64,000 nucleotides of DNA. Source: Mayfieldus sp963781495 (GTDB lineage Bacteria; Actinomycetota; Thermoleophilia; Solirubrobacterales; 70-9). Each line of letters begins with the position of its first letter. Positions within the stretch are counted from its first letter, which is position 1. Position numbers and translations under genes: made by a program. Location: positions 1,839,853 through 1,903,852 of the forward strand of contig CAWAFX010000002.1 of the NCBI GenBank assembly GCA_963781495.1, written 5' to 3'. Shown in pieces: positions 17,198 through 24,867 of the stretch. The notes beneath the pieces are model-generated. The model did not search any database. It had not been told where the DNA came from and saw only the letters and a list, made by a program, of their open reading frames with translations.

Positions 17198-18730
17198 ATG
17201 CGAGCTCTGATCTTCCACGGCTTCCTGCTGCACGGGACCGGAAGCAACGTCTACAACGCCAACCTCTCGCAGGCCCTGGTGCGGCTGGGGTGGGACGTAC
17301 ACCTGCTCTGCCAGGAGCGCGACGCCGCCGAGCTGGACTGGGTCGACGCGACCGGAGACTGGAGTGGAGGAAAGCTGACCGTGACCCGGCATCGTGAGCC
17401 GCAGGGGGAGGGCAGCCTCACGGTCTACAGGCCCGACATCGCCGGCCTGCTGCCGGTCTACGTCCACGACCGCTACCCGGGCTTCGAGGTCAAGACCTTC
17501 CCCGAGCTCAGCGACGCCGAGCTGGATCGCTACCTCGACGCCAACGTCGCCGCGGTCCGGGAGGTGATCGAGTCGGCCGGCGGCGTCGACGCGGCGCTCG
17601 CCAACCATCTCGTCATGGGTCCGTTGATCCTCAGCCGGGCCGGGCTGCCGTTCGCGGCCAAGGTCCACGGCTCGGCGCTCGAGTACACGGTCAAGCCCAA
17701 CCCGCGCTTCCTTCCCCACGCCGAGGAGGGTGCCGCGGCGGCGGCGACCGTCCTGGTCGGCTCGCGCCACACCGCCGAGAGCCTCTGGGCGACGCTGCCC
17801 GGGCTCGAGCTGGAGCAAAAGACCCGCCTCGGCCCGCCGGGGGTCGACACCGCCGCCTTCAGGCAGCAGGAGCCGATCGAGGCGCTGTCCGCGGTGCAGC
17901 GGCTTGGCCGCGAGCTGGCCGCCGCGGGAGGGGGAAAGAGGGGCTTGGGGCGCGATGCCGTCGGGGCGGCGGCGGCCCTGCGCCGCTTCGAGGCCGCCCC
18001 CGGGCCGCGGGTGGTCTTCGTCGGCAAGCTGATCGTCTCCAAGGGCACCGACCTGCTGCTCGCCGCCTGGCCGCTGGTCCACGCGGCCAACCCGGGGGCG
18101 AGCCTGCTGATCGTCGGTTTCGGCGCCTACGAGGACGGGCTGCGCCAGCTGCTGGGGGCGCTCGAGCTGGGCGACCAGCGCGGGGCGCTCGCGGTCGCCC
18201 GCCTCGGCCGCGCCCTCGAGGGAGGGCCGGCCGGGCCGCTGGGAATCCTGGAGGCGTTCCTGCGCGATCCGCCGCAGGGCTATTTCGAGGCCGCCCGCGC
18301 CGCCTCCGGGTCGGTGCATTTTGCCGGCCGGCTCGAGCACGCCGAGGTTGCACGGCTGTTGCCGGCCGCCGACTCGCTGGTCATGCCGAGCACCTTTCCC
18401 GAGGCCTTCGGGATGGTCCCGATCGAGGCCGCGGCCTGCGGGGCGCTGCCGATCTCGGCTGCCCACTCGGGGATGCTCGAGGTTTCACAGCGCCTGGCCG
18501 AGGTGCTGCCGGCCGACATCGCCGAGTTGATCTCGTTCCCGGTCGCCGAGGGCGCGGTCGGCGAGCTCGCCGACCGCCTGCGCACCTGGCTCGCGATCGA
18601 GCCTGGGCGTCGGCGCGAGATCGGCGCCGTGCTGGCGCGCCGGGTCGACGAGCTCTGGAGCTGGGAGGGCGTCGCCCGGGGCGTGATCGCGGCCTCGGCC
18701 GGCGACCTCGACGCCCTCGCCCCGCCCTGA
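17198..18730 (+). CDS. GT4-family glycosyltransferase
   Basis: 510-aa GT-B glycosyltransferase. The N-terminal acceptor domain begins FHGFLLHGTGSNVYNANLSQAL, a glycine-rich loop as in sucrose-synthase-like GT4 enzymes. The C-terminal donor domain shows VFVGKLIVSKGTDLLLAAW and the E-x7-E motif in MPSTFPEAFGMVPIEAAACG. An insertion of about 60 residues separates GKLIVSKG from HFAGRLEHAEV. No membrane segment is visible. Donor and acceptor are not evident. It is transcribed singly from its own leaderless promoter. Confidence 0.88.
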   Translation: MRALIFHGFLLHGTGSNVYNANLSQALVRLGWDVHLLCQERDAAELDWVDATGDWSGGKLTVTRHREPQGEGSLTVYRPDIAGLLPVYVHDRYPGFEVKTFPELSDAELDRYLDANVAAVREVIESAGGVDAALANHLVMGPLILSRAGLPFAAKVHGSALEYTVKPNPRFLPHAEEGAAAAATVLVGSRHTAESLWATLPGLELEQKTRLGPPGVDTAAFRQQEPIEALSAVQRLGRELAAAGGGKRGLGRDAVGAAAALRRFEAAPGPRVVFVGKLIVSKGTDLLLAAWPLVHAANPGASLLIVGFGAYEDGLRQLLGALELGDQRGALAVARLGRALEGGPAGPLGILEAFLRDPPQGYFEAARAASGSVHFAGRLEHAEVARLLPAADSLVMPSTFPEAFGMVPIEAAACGALPISAAHSGMLEVSQRLAEVLPADIAELISFPVAEGAVGELADRLRTWLAIEPGRRREIGAVLARRVDELWSWEGVARGVIAASAGDLDALAPP

Positions 18731-18750
18731 GCGGGCAGCTAGTTACAGGC

Positions 18751-18764
18751 GTCACCTGGGTGAC
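18751..18764. promoter_or_regulatory. Inverted repeat upstream of the cox operon promoter
   Basis: GTCACC-TG-GGTGAC, a perfect 6-bp inverted repeat, lies just upstream of where the -35 element of the ctaC promoter should be (-10 at 18788-18793). It also lies 20 nt after the glycosyltransferase stop, so it could instead be part of that gene's 3' end. A regulator site is inference. Confidence 0.3.
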
Positions 18765-18787
18765 CGGAGTACCCGTTGCCGTCGCAA

Positions 18788-18793
18788 TAGAAT
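18788..18793 (+). promoter_or_regulatory. -10 box TAGAAT of the ctaC operon
   Basis: TAGAAT is followed by 9 nt and the ctaC ATG. The same hexamer at the same distance precedes the COX2-like gene on the other strand (33014-33019), suggesting similar promoters for the two oxidase operons. Confidence 0.5.
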
Positions 18794-18802
18794 CCCCGCC
18801 GC

Positions 18803-19654
18803 ATGGCGACGCCTGAGCGAGCAACACCCCGCAATCCGCAGGACGACGAGCAGCTGACCAAGCGGCTCCCGACGTTCAGGATCTTTGCCGTCACGGTTGC
18901 GCTGACGGTCGTGATGTCGGTCGTGATGACCCAGATCCACTGGGACGGCGTCCAGGGCTCCACCGCGGCGCCGAAGATCGACACCCTGCTCGACGTGATG
19001 ATCATCCTCTCGTCGTTCGTCTTTTCGCTCGTCGTCGTGATGCTCGCTTATGCGCTGCTCAACTTCCGCGCCAAGCCCGGCGACGAAGGTGACGGCGAGC
19101 CGATCCACGGCAACACCCGGCTCGAGGTCGCCTGGACGGTGATCCCGACCGTGATCGTTCTCTTCGGCGCCGGCTTCAGCTGGGCGACGCTGAACAACAT
19201 CGAGAAGCGCCATCCGGGCTACATGAACGTCAACGTGTACTCGCAGCAGTACGCCTGGAACTTCACCTATCCGGGTCCGGACAAGTTTTCGCGCGGCGTG
19301 CTCCACGTCCCGGTCGACCGCCAGGTCGTCTTCAGCATGCACGCCCTCGACGTCATCCACTCCTTCTGGGTGCCGGAGTGGCGGATCAAGAAGGACAACG
19401 TCCCCGGCATCACCACCCAGGCGGTCGTCACCCCGGACCGGATCGGCACCTATCAGCTGATCTGCACCGAGCTCTGCGGCTTCGGCCACTCGACGATGCG
19501 GGCCGAAGTCGTCGTCGAGTCCAGGCAGGCCTTTCAGAAATGGCTGACGACGCTGCAGAAGCCGCCGCCGCAGTACACCGGCGACGGAGGCTCCAACACC
19601 GGACCCTCCGGAGGCCCGCTGTCGGCGCCGTTTACCAACGGAGGCTCGGCATAA
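18803..19654 (+). CDS. ctaC: Cytochrome c oxidase subunit II with intact CuA site
   Basis: 283-aa membrane-anchored subunit. Two helices (about residues 28-50 and 65-90) precede the extracellular cupredoxin domain. All six CuA ligands are recognisable: His in DVIHSFWVP, then Cys, Glu, Cys, His and Met in CTELCGFGHSTM. The aromatic patch YAWNFTYP for electron entry is present. There is no fused cytochrome c domain. It leads the operon ctaC-ctaD-usp-ctaE and is the functional reference for the ligand-less COX2-like protein at 32138-33004. Confidence 0.97.
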   Translation: MATPERATPRNPQDDEQLTKRLPTFRIFAVTVALTVVMSVVMTQIHWDGVQGSTAAPKIDTLLDVMIILSSFVFSLVVVMLAYALLNFRAKPGDEGDGEPIHGNTRLEVAWTVIPTVIVLFGAGFSWATLNNIEKRHPGYMNVNVYSQQYAWNFTYPGPDKFSRGVLHVPVDRQVVFSMHALDVIHSFWVPEWRIKKDNVPGITTQAVVTPDRIGTYQLICTELCGFGHSTMRAEVVVESRQAFQKWLTTLQKPPPQYTGDGGSNTGPSGGPLSAPFTNGGSA

Positions 19655-19671
19655 TGAAAGGGGACCTCTAG

Positions 19672-21579
19672 ATGGCAGTGGCATTGAGACGACCCGGCTG
19701 GTATCGCGGGGTGCTCGGCTTGTTGCTGGGCGCCGGCTTCGGCTTCGGCCTCGTCGTCGCGCTGCGCGCGATCTCCGGCCTGCCGATCTTCCAGACCGAG
19801 CAGACGGGCTACCCGCACGTGATCGTCCCGGCGGTCACCGGGCCGCTCGGCTTCCTGCTCGGCTTCGGCTGCTTCGACTACTGGTTGCGCTGGGCGGCCG
19901 GGATGCCGACGATCCCCGAGGACCACTCGAGTCACGGGGCCAAGAGCTGGCGCGACTACTTCCACTTCAACACCGATCACAAGGTGATCGGCATCCAGTA
20001 CATCTGCACCACCTTCATCTTCTTCTTCATCGGCGGGGCGATGGCGATGATCATGCGCGCCGAGCTGGCTCAGCCCGGCACCCAGATCGTCGACGCGGCG
20101 ACCTTCAACAGCCTCTTCTCGGCCCACGCGGCGATCATGATCTTCGTCTTCGTGATCCCGGTCTTCGCCGGGATCGCCAACTACGTGCTGCCGCTGATGA
20201 TCGGGGCGCCGGACATGGCCTTCCCGCGGCTCAACGCGCTCAGCTTCTGGATGCTGCCGATCGCAGGCCTGCTGTTCGTCGGCAGCTTCCTGGCGCCCGG
20301 CGGGGCCTTTGACGCCGGTTGGACCGGCTACGCGCCGCTTTCGACCGGGGCCCCGCTGGGGCAGTCGTTCTTCAATCTCGGGGTCCAGTTCGCCGGCGCC
20401 TCATCGATTGCCACCGCGCTCAACTTCCTGGTCACGATCATCACCATGCGGGCGCCGGGGATGAACTTCTGGCGCCTGCCGCTGCTGGTCTGGGCCAACA
20501 TGTCGACCTCGCTGCTGGTCGTCGCCGCGACGCCGTTCATCGCCGGCGTCCAGTTCATGGTCCTCTTCGACCGCGCCCTGCACACCAACTTCTTCCAGTA
20601 CGCGGCCGGCGGCGACGTGATCAGCTACCAGCACATCTTCTGGTTCTACTCGCACCCGGCGGTCTACATCATGATGCTGCCCGGGTTCGGGATCATCTCC
20701 GAGGTCATCTCGACCCACGCCCGCAAGCCGATCTTCGGCTACCGGCTGATGGCCCTGGCGCTGATCGGGATCGTCGTCCTCAGCTACTCGGTCTGGGCCC
20801 ACCACATGTTCGTCGCCGGCATGTTCAGCTGGCTGCGGGTGCCGATGATGATCACCACGCTGCTGATCGCGGTGCCTACCGGGATCAAGATCTTCTCCTG
20901 GGTGGCGACGCTGTTCTACGGCAAGATCCACCTCTATTCGACCGCGATGCTGTTCGCGCTCGGGTTCATCGTCACCTTCACGATCGGCGGTATCAGCGGC
21001 GTCATGCTCGGCATGGTGCCGATCGACATCCACGTCTCCGACACCTACTTCATCGTCGCCCACATCCATTTCGTGCTCTTCGGCGGCTCGGTGTTCACGA
21101 TCTTTGCCGGCATCTATCACTGGTTCCCGAAGATGACCGGGCGCATGTACGACGAGCGCCTCGGCCACCTGCATTTCTGGCTCACCCTGGTCGGAATGCT
21201 CGGGACCTTCATCCCGATGCACTGGATCGGTATGGACGGGATGCCGCGCCGGGTCGCCGACTACTCGGCCCAGTTCGGCGACTGGAACCTGCTGATCTCC
21301 TGCTTCTCGTTCCTGCTCGGCGCCGCGCAGCTGATCTTCCTCTACAACATGATCGTCAGCTGGCGCTTTGGTCCGCGTGCCGACGCCAACCCCTGGCGGG
21401 CGAAGACGATCGAGTGGCTGGTCTCCTCGCCGCCCCCGATCTTCAACTTCGACGAGATCCCACGCGTGGTCGGCGGGCCCTACGAGTTCGGGGTTCCCGG
21501 CGCCCGGCACGCGATCATGGCCGGCGAAGGGGCGGAGGTGGCGGCGCCCGAGCCGACGACGGTGGCGGGAGGCACGTGA
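19672..21579 (+). CDS. ctaD: Cytochrome c oxidase subunit I, A2 type
   Basis: 635-aa catalytic subunit with an N-terminal extension (about 90 residues, two extra helices) before NTDHKVIG. Haem a histidines lie in FSAHAAIMIF and the second His of VAHIHF; the a3 ligand is the first His of VAHIHF. CuB ligands lie in WFYSHPAVYI and VWAHHMF. YSHPxVY identifies the A2 subfamily, which lacks the glutamate of A1 enzymes. The C-terminal SSPPPIFNFDEIP is typical. A Shine-Dalgarno-like AAAGGGGA precedes the ATG. It follows ctaC by 17 nt. Confidence 0.97.
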   Translation: MAVALRRPGWYRGVLGLLLGAGFGFGLVVALRAISGLPIFQTEQTGYPHVIVPAVTGPLGFLLGFGCFDYWLRWAAGMPTIPEDHSSHGAKSWRDYFHFNTDHKVIGIQYICTTFIFFFIGGAMAMIMRAELAQPGTQIVDAATFNSLFSAHAAIMIFVFVIPVFAGIANYVLPLMIGAPDMAFPRLNALSFWMLPIAGLLFVGSFLAPGGAFDAGWTGYAPLSTGAPLGQSFFNLGVQFAGASSIATALNFLVTIITMRAPGMNFWRLPLLVWANMSTSLLVVAATPFIAGVQFMVLFDRALHTNFFQYAAGGDVISYQHIFWFYSHPAVYIMMLPGFGIISEVISTHARKPIFGYRLMALALIGIVVLSYSVWAHHMFVAGMFSWLRVPMMITTLLIAVPTGIKIFSWVATLFYGKIHLYSTAMLFALGFIVTFTIGGISGVMLGMVPIDIHVSDTYFIVAHIHFVLFGGSVFTIFAGIYHWFPKMTGRMYDERLGHLHFWLTLVGMLGTFIPMHWIGMDGMPRRVADYSAQFGDWNLLISCFSFLLGAAQLIFLYNMIVSWRFGPRADANPWRAKTIEWLVSSPPPIFNFDEIPRVVGGPYEFGVPGARHAIMAGEGAEVAAPEPTTVAGGT

Positions 21580-22484
21580 GCCCCGTGGACGGCTCGCCGC
21601 TGCTGATCTTCCTCAACGAGGTGGCCGGTGGTCGCAAGCTGCTGCAGGCGACCCGAGAGCGGGCCGAGAAGGCCTCCGCGATCGCCGTCGTTGCGCCGCA
21701 GAACCAGCCCGCCGTCGGGCAGCTGGTCGACTCCGACGAGCTCTACGACGCCGCCCTGGCCCGGGTCGAGGTGACGATGGCGATCCTGGCCGAGTTCGGG
21801 ATCGACGCGGTGGGCGACGTGATGGACCGCAATCCTTCGCTGGCCCTCGACGACGCGGTGCGTGCCTATGACCCGGGGGAGGTGCTGCTCAGCTGCCTCT
21901 ACGAGACCCGCTTCGGGCTGACCCGCAAGGACCTCGTTGAGTGGGCCAAGGATCGCTATGACCCCGAGCACAAGATCACCCACATCCCGGTCCGGATCGA
22001 GGAGGACGCGGTGCGCTGGGACGTCATCCACACGCTGGTCGTCGCCACCCAGACCGTCGACAGCCCGGACCTGGTCGAGCGGATGAAGGAGCGCCACTCC
22101 GAGGCGCCCCACCGCTACACGATCATCTCCCCGCGCTCCGGCGACCTGACCCGCGAGGAGGTCTCGGCCAAGCTCGCCTCGACCCTGGCCGAGCTGTACC
22201 GCTCAGAAATCGACGCCACCGGGCAGCCGATGAGCCCCGACCCTTTCCACGCCGTTCGCAACGCGATCGAGCACTACCGGATCGACGACATCCTGATCTC
22301 GACCCTGACCGGCGAGAGGTCCGTCTGGCTCGATGAGGACCTGATCGGGCGGGTGCGGGAGATCACCGAGAAGCCGGTCGAGCACCTCGAGGCCGGGCGC
22401 CCGGCCGCGAAGGTCGCTGCGGCAGTCGCCAGCGGCGAAGAGCCGGCTGCGGTCGGCTCGGAGTCCCCGCAGGAGGGGGTGTAG
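21576..22484 (+). CDS. Two-domain universal-stress-like protein inside the cox operon
   Basis: 302-aa soluble protein starting at GTG 21576, which overlaps the ctaD stop (GTGA). It looks like two Usp-like alpha/beta halves: SPLLIFLNEVAGGRKLL...AIAVVAPQ at the start and DDILISTL...SVWLDEDLIGRV near residues 230-255, the last resembling the Usp-type phosphate loop of actinobacterial proteins. The middle DPGEVLLSCLYETRFGLTRKDLVEWAKDRY is unrecognised. It lies directly between oxidase subunit I and III genes, so a regulatory role at the oxidase is possible but unproven. Confidence 0.7.
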   Translation: MSPVDGSPLLIFLNEVAGGRKLLQATRERAEKASAIAVVAPQNQPAVGQLVDSDELYDAALARVEVTMAILAEFGIDAVGDVMDRNPSLALDDAVRAYDPGEVLLSCLYETRFGLTRKDLVEWAKDRYDPEHKITHIPVRIEEDAVRWDVIHTLVVATQTVDSPDLVERMKERHSEAPHRYTIISPRSGDLTREEVSAKLASTLAELYRSEIDATGQPMSPDPFHAVRNAIEHYRIDDILISTLTGERSVWLDEDLIGRVREITEKPVEHLEAGRPAAKVAAAVASGEEPAAVGSESPQEGV

Positions 22485-23105
22485 GTGGAGAGCGCAAGCG
22501 TCGCCGTAGGGCACGCCCACGAGCACCACGGTCCGCCGGAGGCCAATCAGAGCTCGCGGATCGACCGCCAGACGCTCGGGATCCTGCTTTTCATCGTCTC
22601 CGAGGTGATGCTGTTCGGCGCCTTCTTCGCCTCCTACTTCTTCCTCCGTGTCGTCGTCAATCCGCCCGCCTGGCCGCCGCACCCGTTCGAGCTGCCGGTC
22701 GCGGTGGCGGGGATGAACACCGCGATCCTCTTCTCATCCAGCTTCACCGTCCACTACGCGCTGGAGTCGATCCGGCGCGGCAACCGCAACGGGATGAAGC
22801 TCGGCCTCGCGGCCACCTGGCTGCTCGGCGCGACGTTCCTCTTCATCCAGCTCAACGAGTACGTGCACATCGGCTTCAGCGCCCGCGACGGCTCCTTCGG
22901 GTCGATCTTCTACGCGCTGACCGGCCTTCACGGCGCCCACGTCTTCGTCGGCCTGGCGCTGCTGACCTTCGCCAACATCCGTGCCTGGCGCGGCCATTTC
23001 GGACCCGATGCGGAGGACCATCTCGGAGTCGAGGTAGTCGGGATTTACTGGCACTTCGTGGACGTGATGTGGCTGATCGTCTTTACGACCGTCTACGTCC
23101 TCTGA
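22485..23105 (+). CDS. ctaE: Cytochrome c oxidase subunit III
   Basis: 206-aa membrane protein with five helices, the short bacterial form. Landmarks are GILLFIVSEVMLFGAFFASYFF, LNEYVHIGFSARDGSFGSIFYALTGLHGAHVFVG and the terminal VGIYWHFVDVMWLIVFTTVYVL. The N-terminus is His-rich (GHAHEHHG). The GTG start abuts the stop of the Usp-like gene. It is the last gene of the operon, and a 117-nt repeat element begins at its stop. Confidence 0.96.
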   Translation: MESASVAVGHAHEHHGPPEANQSSRIDRQTLGILLFIVSEVMLFGAFFASYFFLRVVVNPPAWPPHPFELPVAVAGMNTAILFSSSFTVHYALESIRRGNRNGMKLGLAATWLLGATFLFIQLNEYVHIGFSARDGSFGSIFYALTGLHGAHVFVGLALLTFANIRAWRGHFGPDAEDHLGVEVVGIYWHFVDVMWLIVFTTVYVL

Positions 23106-23222
23106 GGCGGCTGCAAAGCGGCGCATAGCGGCGTCCTCGGACTCGCGACTAGCTCACGCACAATTCAGTGCGCTCGCGTCGTCGCTCGCGCTGCGTCCTT
23201 GCTCTGCTTGCTTTTCGCCGCC
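23106..23222. repeat. 117-nt structured repeat element, copy 2
   Basis: Second copy of the element at 10245-10363, again placed at the 3' end of a gene (ctaE). Terminal GGCGGC/GCCGCC and the tip hairpin CGCAC/GTGCG are conserved. The intermediate stem differs in sequence but can still pair for 5 bp (GCGAC 23145-23149 with GTCGC 23181-23185). No coding potential is apparent. Confidence 0.6.
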
Positions 23223-23254
23223 TCCTGCCCACCCTCCGCCGCTAGTTTTCGCTC

Positions 23255-23621
23255 ATGAAATCCGGAGACGGTTGTCGTATCCAGAGCGGTGATCGCTTAC
23301 GGACCACAAGGGGCACCGAAATGCACGTGCGAACCCTCTGGGACCCTCCATTGCACATGGGGGGGCAGGCGGCAGTCGTACCCAAGGGGACGGTGTTCAT
23401 CGCACGTGATCAGGTCGAGGGGGACGAGTCACTTCTCCGCCTACCCTGAGGATTACGATCGGCTCGAGAAGGCTCATGGTCCCTGAAGAGGTCCGCACCA
23501 GCCGAAATACTGGGCGTACTACGTGATGCTCGATGAAACCGATATCGGGGATCTCCTTGAGGCCCTACACCCGCTGGATCCGCGGCCGCCGAACCATCTT
23601 CCACGCTTCGAGCCTGAGTAG
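23255..23621 (+). pseudogene. Broken small gene (frameshift plus in-frame stop)
   Basis: The ATG at 23255 follows TAGTTT (23243-23248) by 6 nt. Frame 1 reads MKSGDGCRIQSGDRLRTTRG...VPKGTVFIARDQVEGDES and soon hits a stop. The next frame continues the sense of the protein (FSAYPEDYDRLEKAHGP), reaches TGA at 23484, then stays open as QPKYWAYYVMLDETDIG...LPRFEPE to TAG 23619-23621. One extra base near 23426 (GAGTC-A-C) would explain the first shift. Family unknown. Base composition is lower in GC than in neighbouring genes. Confidence 0.6.
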
Positions 23622-23663
23622 ATCCGCAACAGGCGACATAACGGGCCTAGACTTGGCAGGCGA

Positions 23664-23894
23664 ATGAGCACGCGCCGCCCTCCACGCCGTCACAGCTGGA
23701 ACAGAAGTCGATCGGAAGGCTTCGGTCCGATACGGCAGGTTGGAATCGCCCTTTCGATCGGCCTTCCGATGATGGTTGTGGGGTTGTTCCTGTTGGCGCT
23801 TGCTTCGACGGCCGAAACGACTTTCCTCTGGTGGCTGGGCGGCGGCCTGTTCGTCGGCGGGATCCTCGCTTCGGCCTCTGGCCGCATCACCTGA
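23664..23894 (+). CDS. Small two-helix membrane protein
   Basis: 76-aa protein with a basic N-terminus (MSTRRPPRRHSWNRSRS) and two hydrophobic segments (QVGIALSIGLPMMVVGLFLL and FLWWLGGGLFVGGILASA). TAGACT at 23648-23653 lies 10 nt before the ATG. Function unknown. It is monocistronic and next to the GntR regulator's operator. Confidence 0.55.
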   Translation: MSTRRPPRRHSWNRSRSEGFGPIRQVGIALSIGLPMMVVGLFLLALASTAETTFLWWLGGGLFVGGILASASGRIT

Positions 23895-23917
23895 GCCGGC
23901 CGGCCGCCAGCATCTGC

Positions 23918-23937
23918 TGTGCTAGTGTGCTAGCACA
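23918..23937. promoter_or_regulatory. Palindromic operator abutting the GntR gene start
   Basis: TGTGCTAG-TGTG-CTAGCACA is a perfect 8-4-8 inverted repeat, extended to 9-4-9 by C23917/G23938. It contains a TAGTGT -10-like box (23923-23928) and ends at the base before the GTG start codon. A repressor bound here would block RNA polymerase, as expected for autoregulation by the adjacent GntR protein. Confidence 0.7.
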
Positions 23938-24867
23938 GTGGCACAGTCCTCCAAATCAACGGGGATGGGGACCGCGGCCGGGGAAGGGGCGGGCGCTGCG
24001 GCAGCGCCCGATGTCGGACGCGGAGACGAGCTTCCTGTCGGTATCAGTCTGGCCTGGCGGCTGCGGACGCTGATCCTCAGCGGCCGCCTTCCGGCCGGCG
24101 ATCGCTTGCCGGGAGTGCGCGATCTCGCGGCAGCCACCGGGGTCAACGTCAACACGGCCCGGGCGCTGTACCGCCGCCTCGAGGAAGAGGGGTTGGTCGT
24201 CTCACAACATGGCATGGGCACCTTCGTGGCCGCGAACGCCGCCGTCTCTCCCGCTTTGGAGCAGGTGGCGGCGGAGGCTGCCGAGGCGGCGCGCGAGCTG
24301 GGAATCGAACCGCGCGAGCTGGCGCGGACGATCTATTCGGGCAGCATGGCCGAGACCGCGGAGGTGGGAGAGGTCCCGCCTCTCGACCCCGAGGTCGAGT
24401 TGCCAAGCGCTGGGGACGCCCTCGCCGCCCGGCGGACCCTGCGCGGCCAGGTCGCGCGCCTGGAGGCAGAGCTTGCCGCCTATCCGGAAGAGGCGATCAA
24501 GGCCGGGATCGACGAGGCGATGCCGAAGCCGCTGGCGGGGCCGACGGCGCGGATCGCAGACCTCGGGGAGCTGGAGGAGGTTCGCGACCAGCTCATCGCC
24601 AGGCTGAAGCGCGTACGTGCCGTCGCCGCCCGACGCACCCGCAGCGAGGGAGCGGCGCGGCGCCAGCTCGACCGGATGGTCGAGGAGCCGGGGGCCCACA
24701 AATGGGAGGTGCTCTCCAACCAGGACCTTGGCCAGCCGGGCTGCTCGAGCTACAGGGTCCAGCCCGCCTGGGGGCCGGTGGGGGCGTTGATGAACTGGTG
24801 GCGGGTCAAGGTCTCCTCCGGATGCCCCTTAGCCGGGCCGCGTGAGGCGGAGCGACGGGCGGCATAG
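23938..24867 (+). CDS. GntR-family regulator with unusual C-terminal tail
   Basis: 309-aa protein. After a low-complexity Gly/Ala N-terminus, a winged-helix GntR domain (about 38-105) reads ISLAWRLRTLILSGRLPAG and LAAATGVNVNTARALYRRLEEEGL. A predicted coiled coil follows (LRGQVARLEAELAAYPEE; ELEEVRDQLIARLKRVRAV). The C-terminus is not a standard GntR effector domain: KWEVLSNQDLGQPGCSSY ... GALMNWWRVKVSSGCPLAG, with two Cys and a Trp pair. The GTG start lies against the operator. The downstream MlaE-like gene begins at the next base after its stop, so both are one transcript. Confidence 0.8.
   Translation: MAQSSKSTGMGTAAGEGAGAAAAPDVGRGDELPVGISLAWRLRTLILSGRLPAGDRLPGVRDLAAATGVNVNTARALYRRLEEEGLVVSQHGMGTFVAANAAVSPALEQVAAEAAEAARELGIEPRELARTIYSGSMAETAEVGEVPPLDPEVELPSAGDALAARRTLRGQVARLEAELAAYPEEAIKAGIDEAMPKPLAGPTARIADLGELEEVRDQLIARLKRVRAVAARRTRSEGAARRQLDRMVEEPGAHKWEVLSNQDLGQPGCSSYRVQPAWGPVGALMNWWRVKVSSGCPLAGPREAERRAA

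Noticed and set aside
20319..21575. In-frame extension upstream of the Usp-like gene reaching back to 20319
   Set aside because: This part lies inside ctaD in another frame and reads as Arg/His-rich shadow sequence; the GTG at 21576 overlapping the ctaD stop is the natural start.
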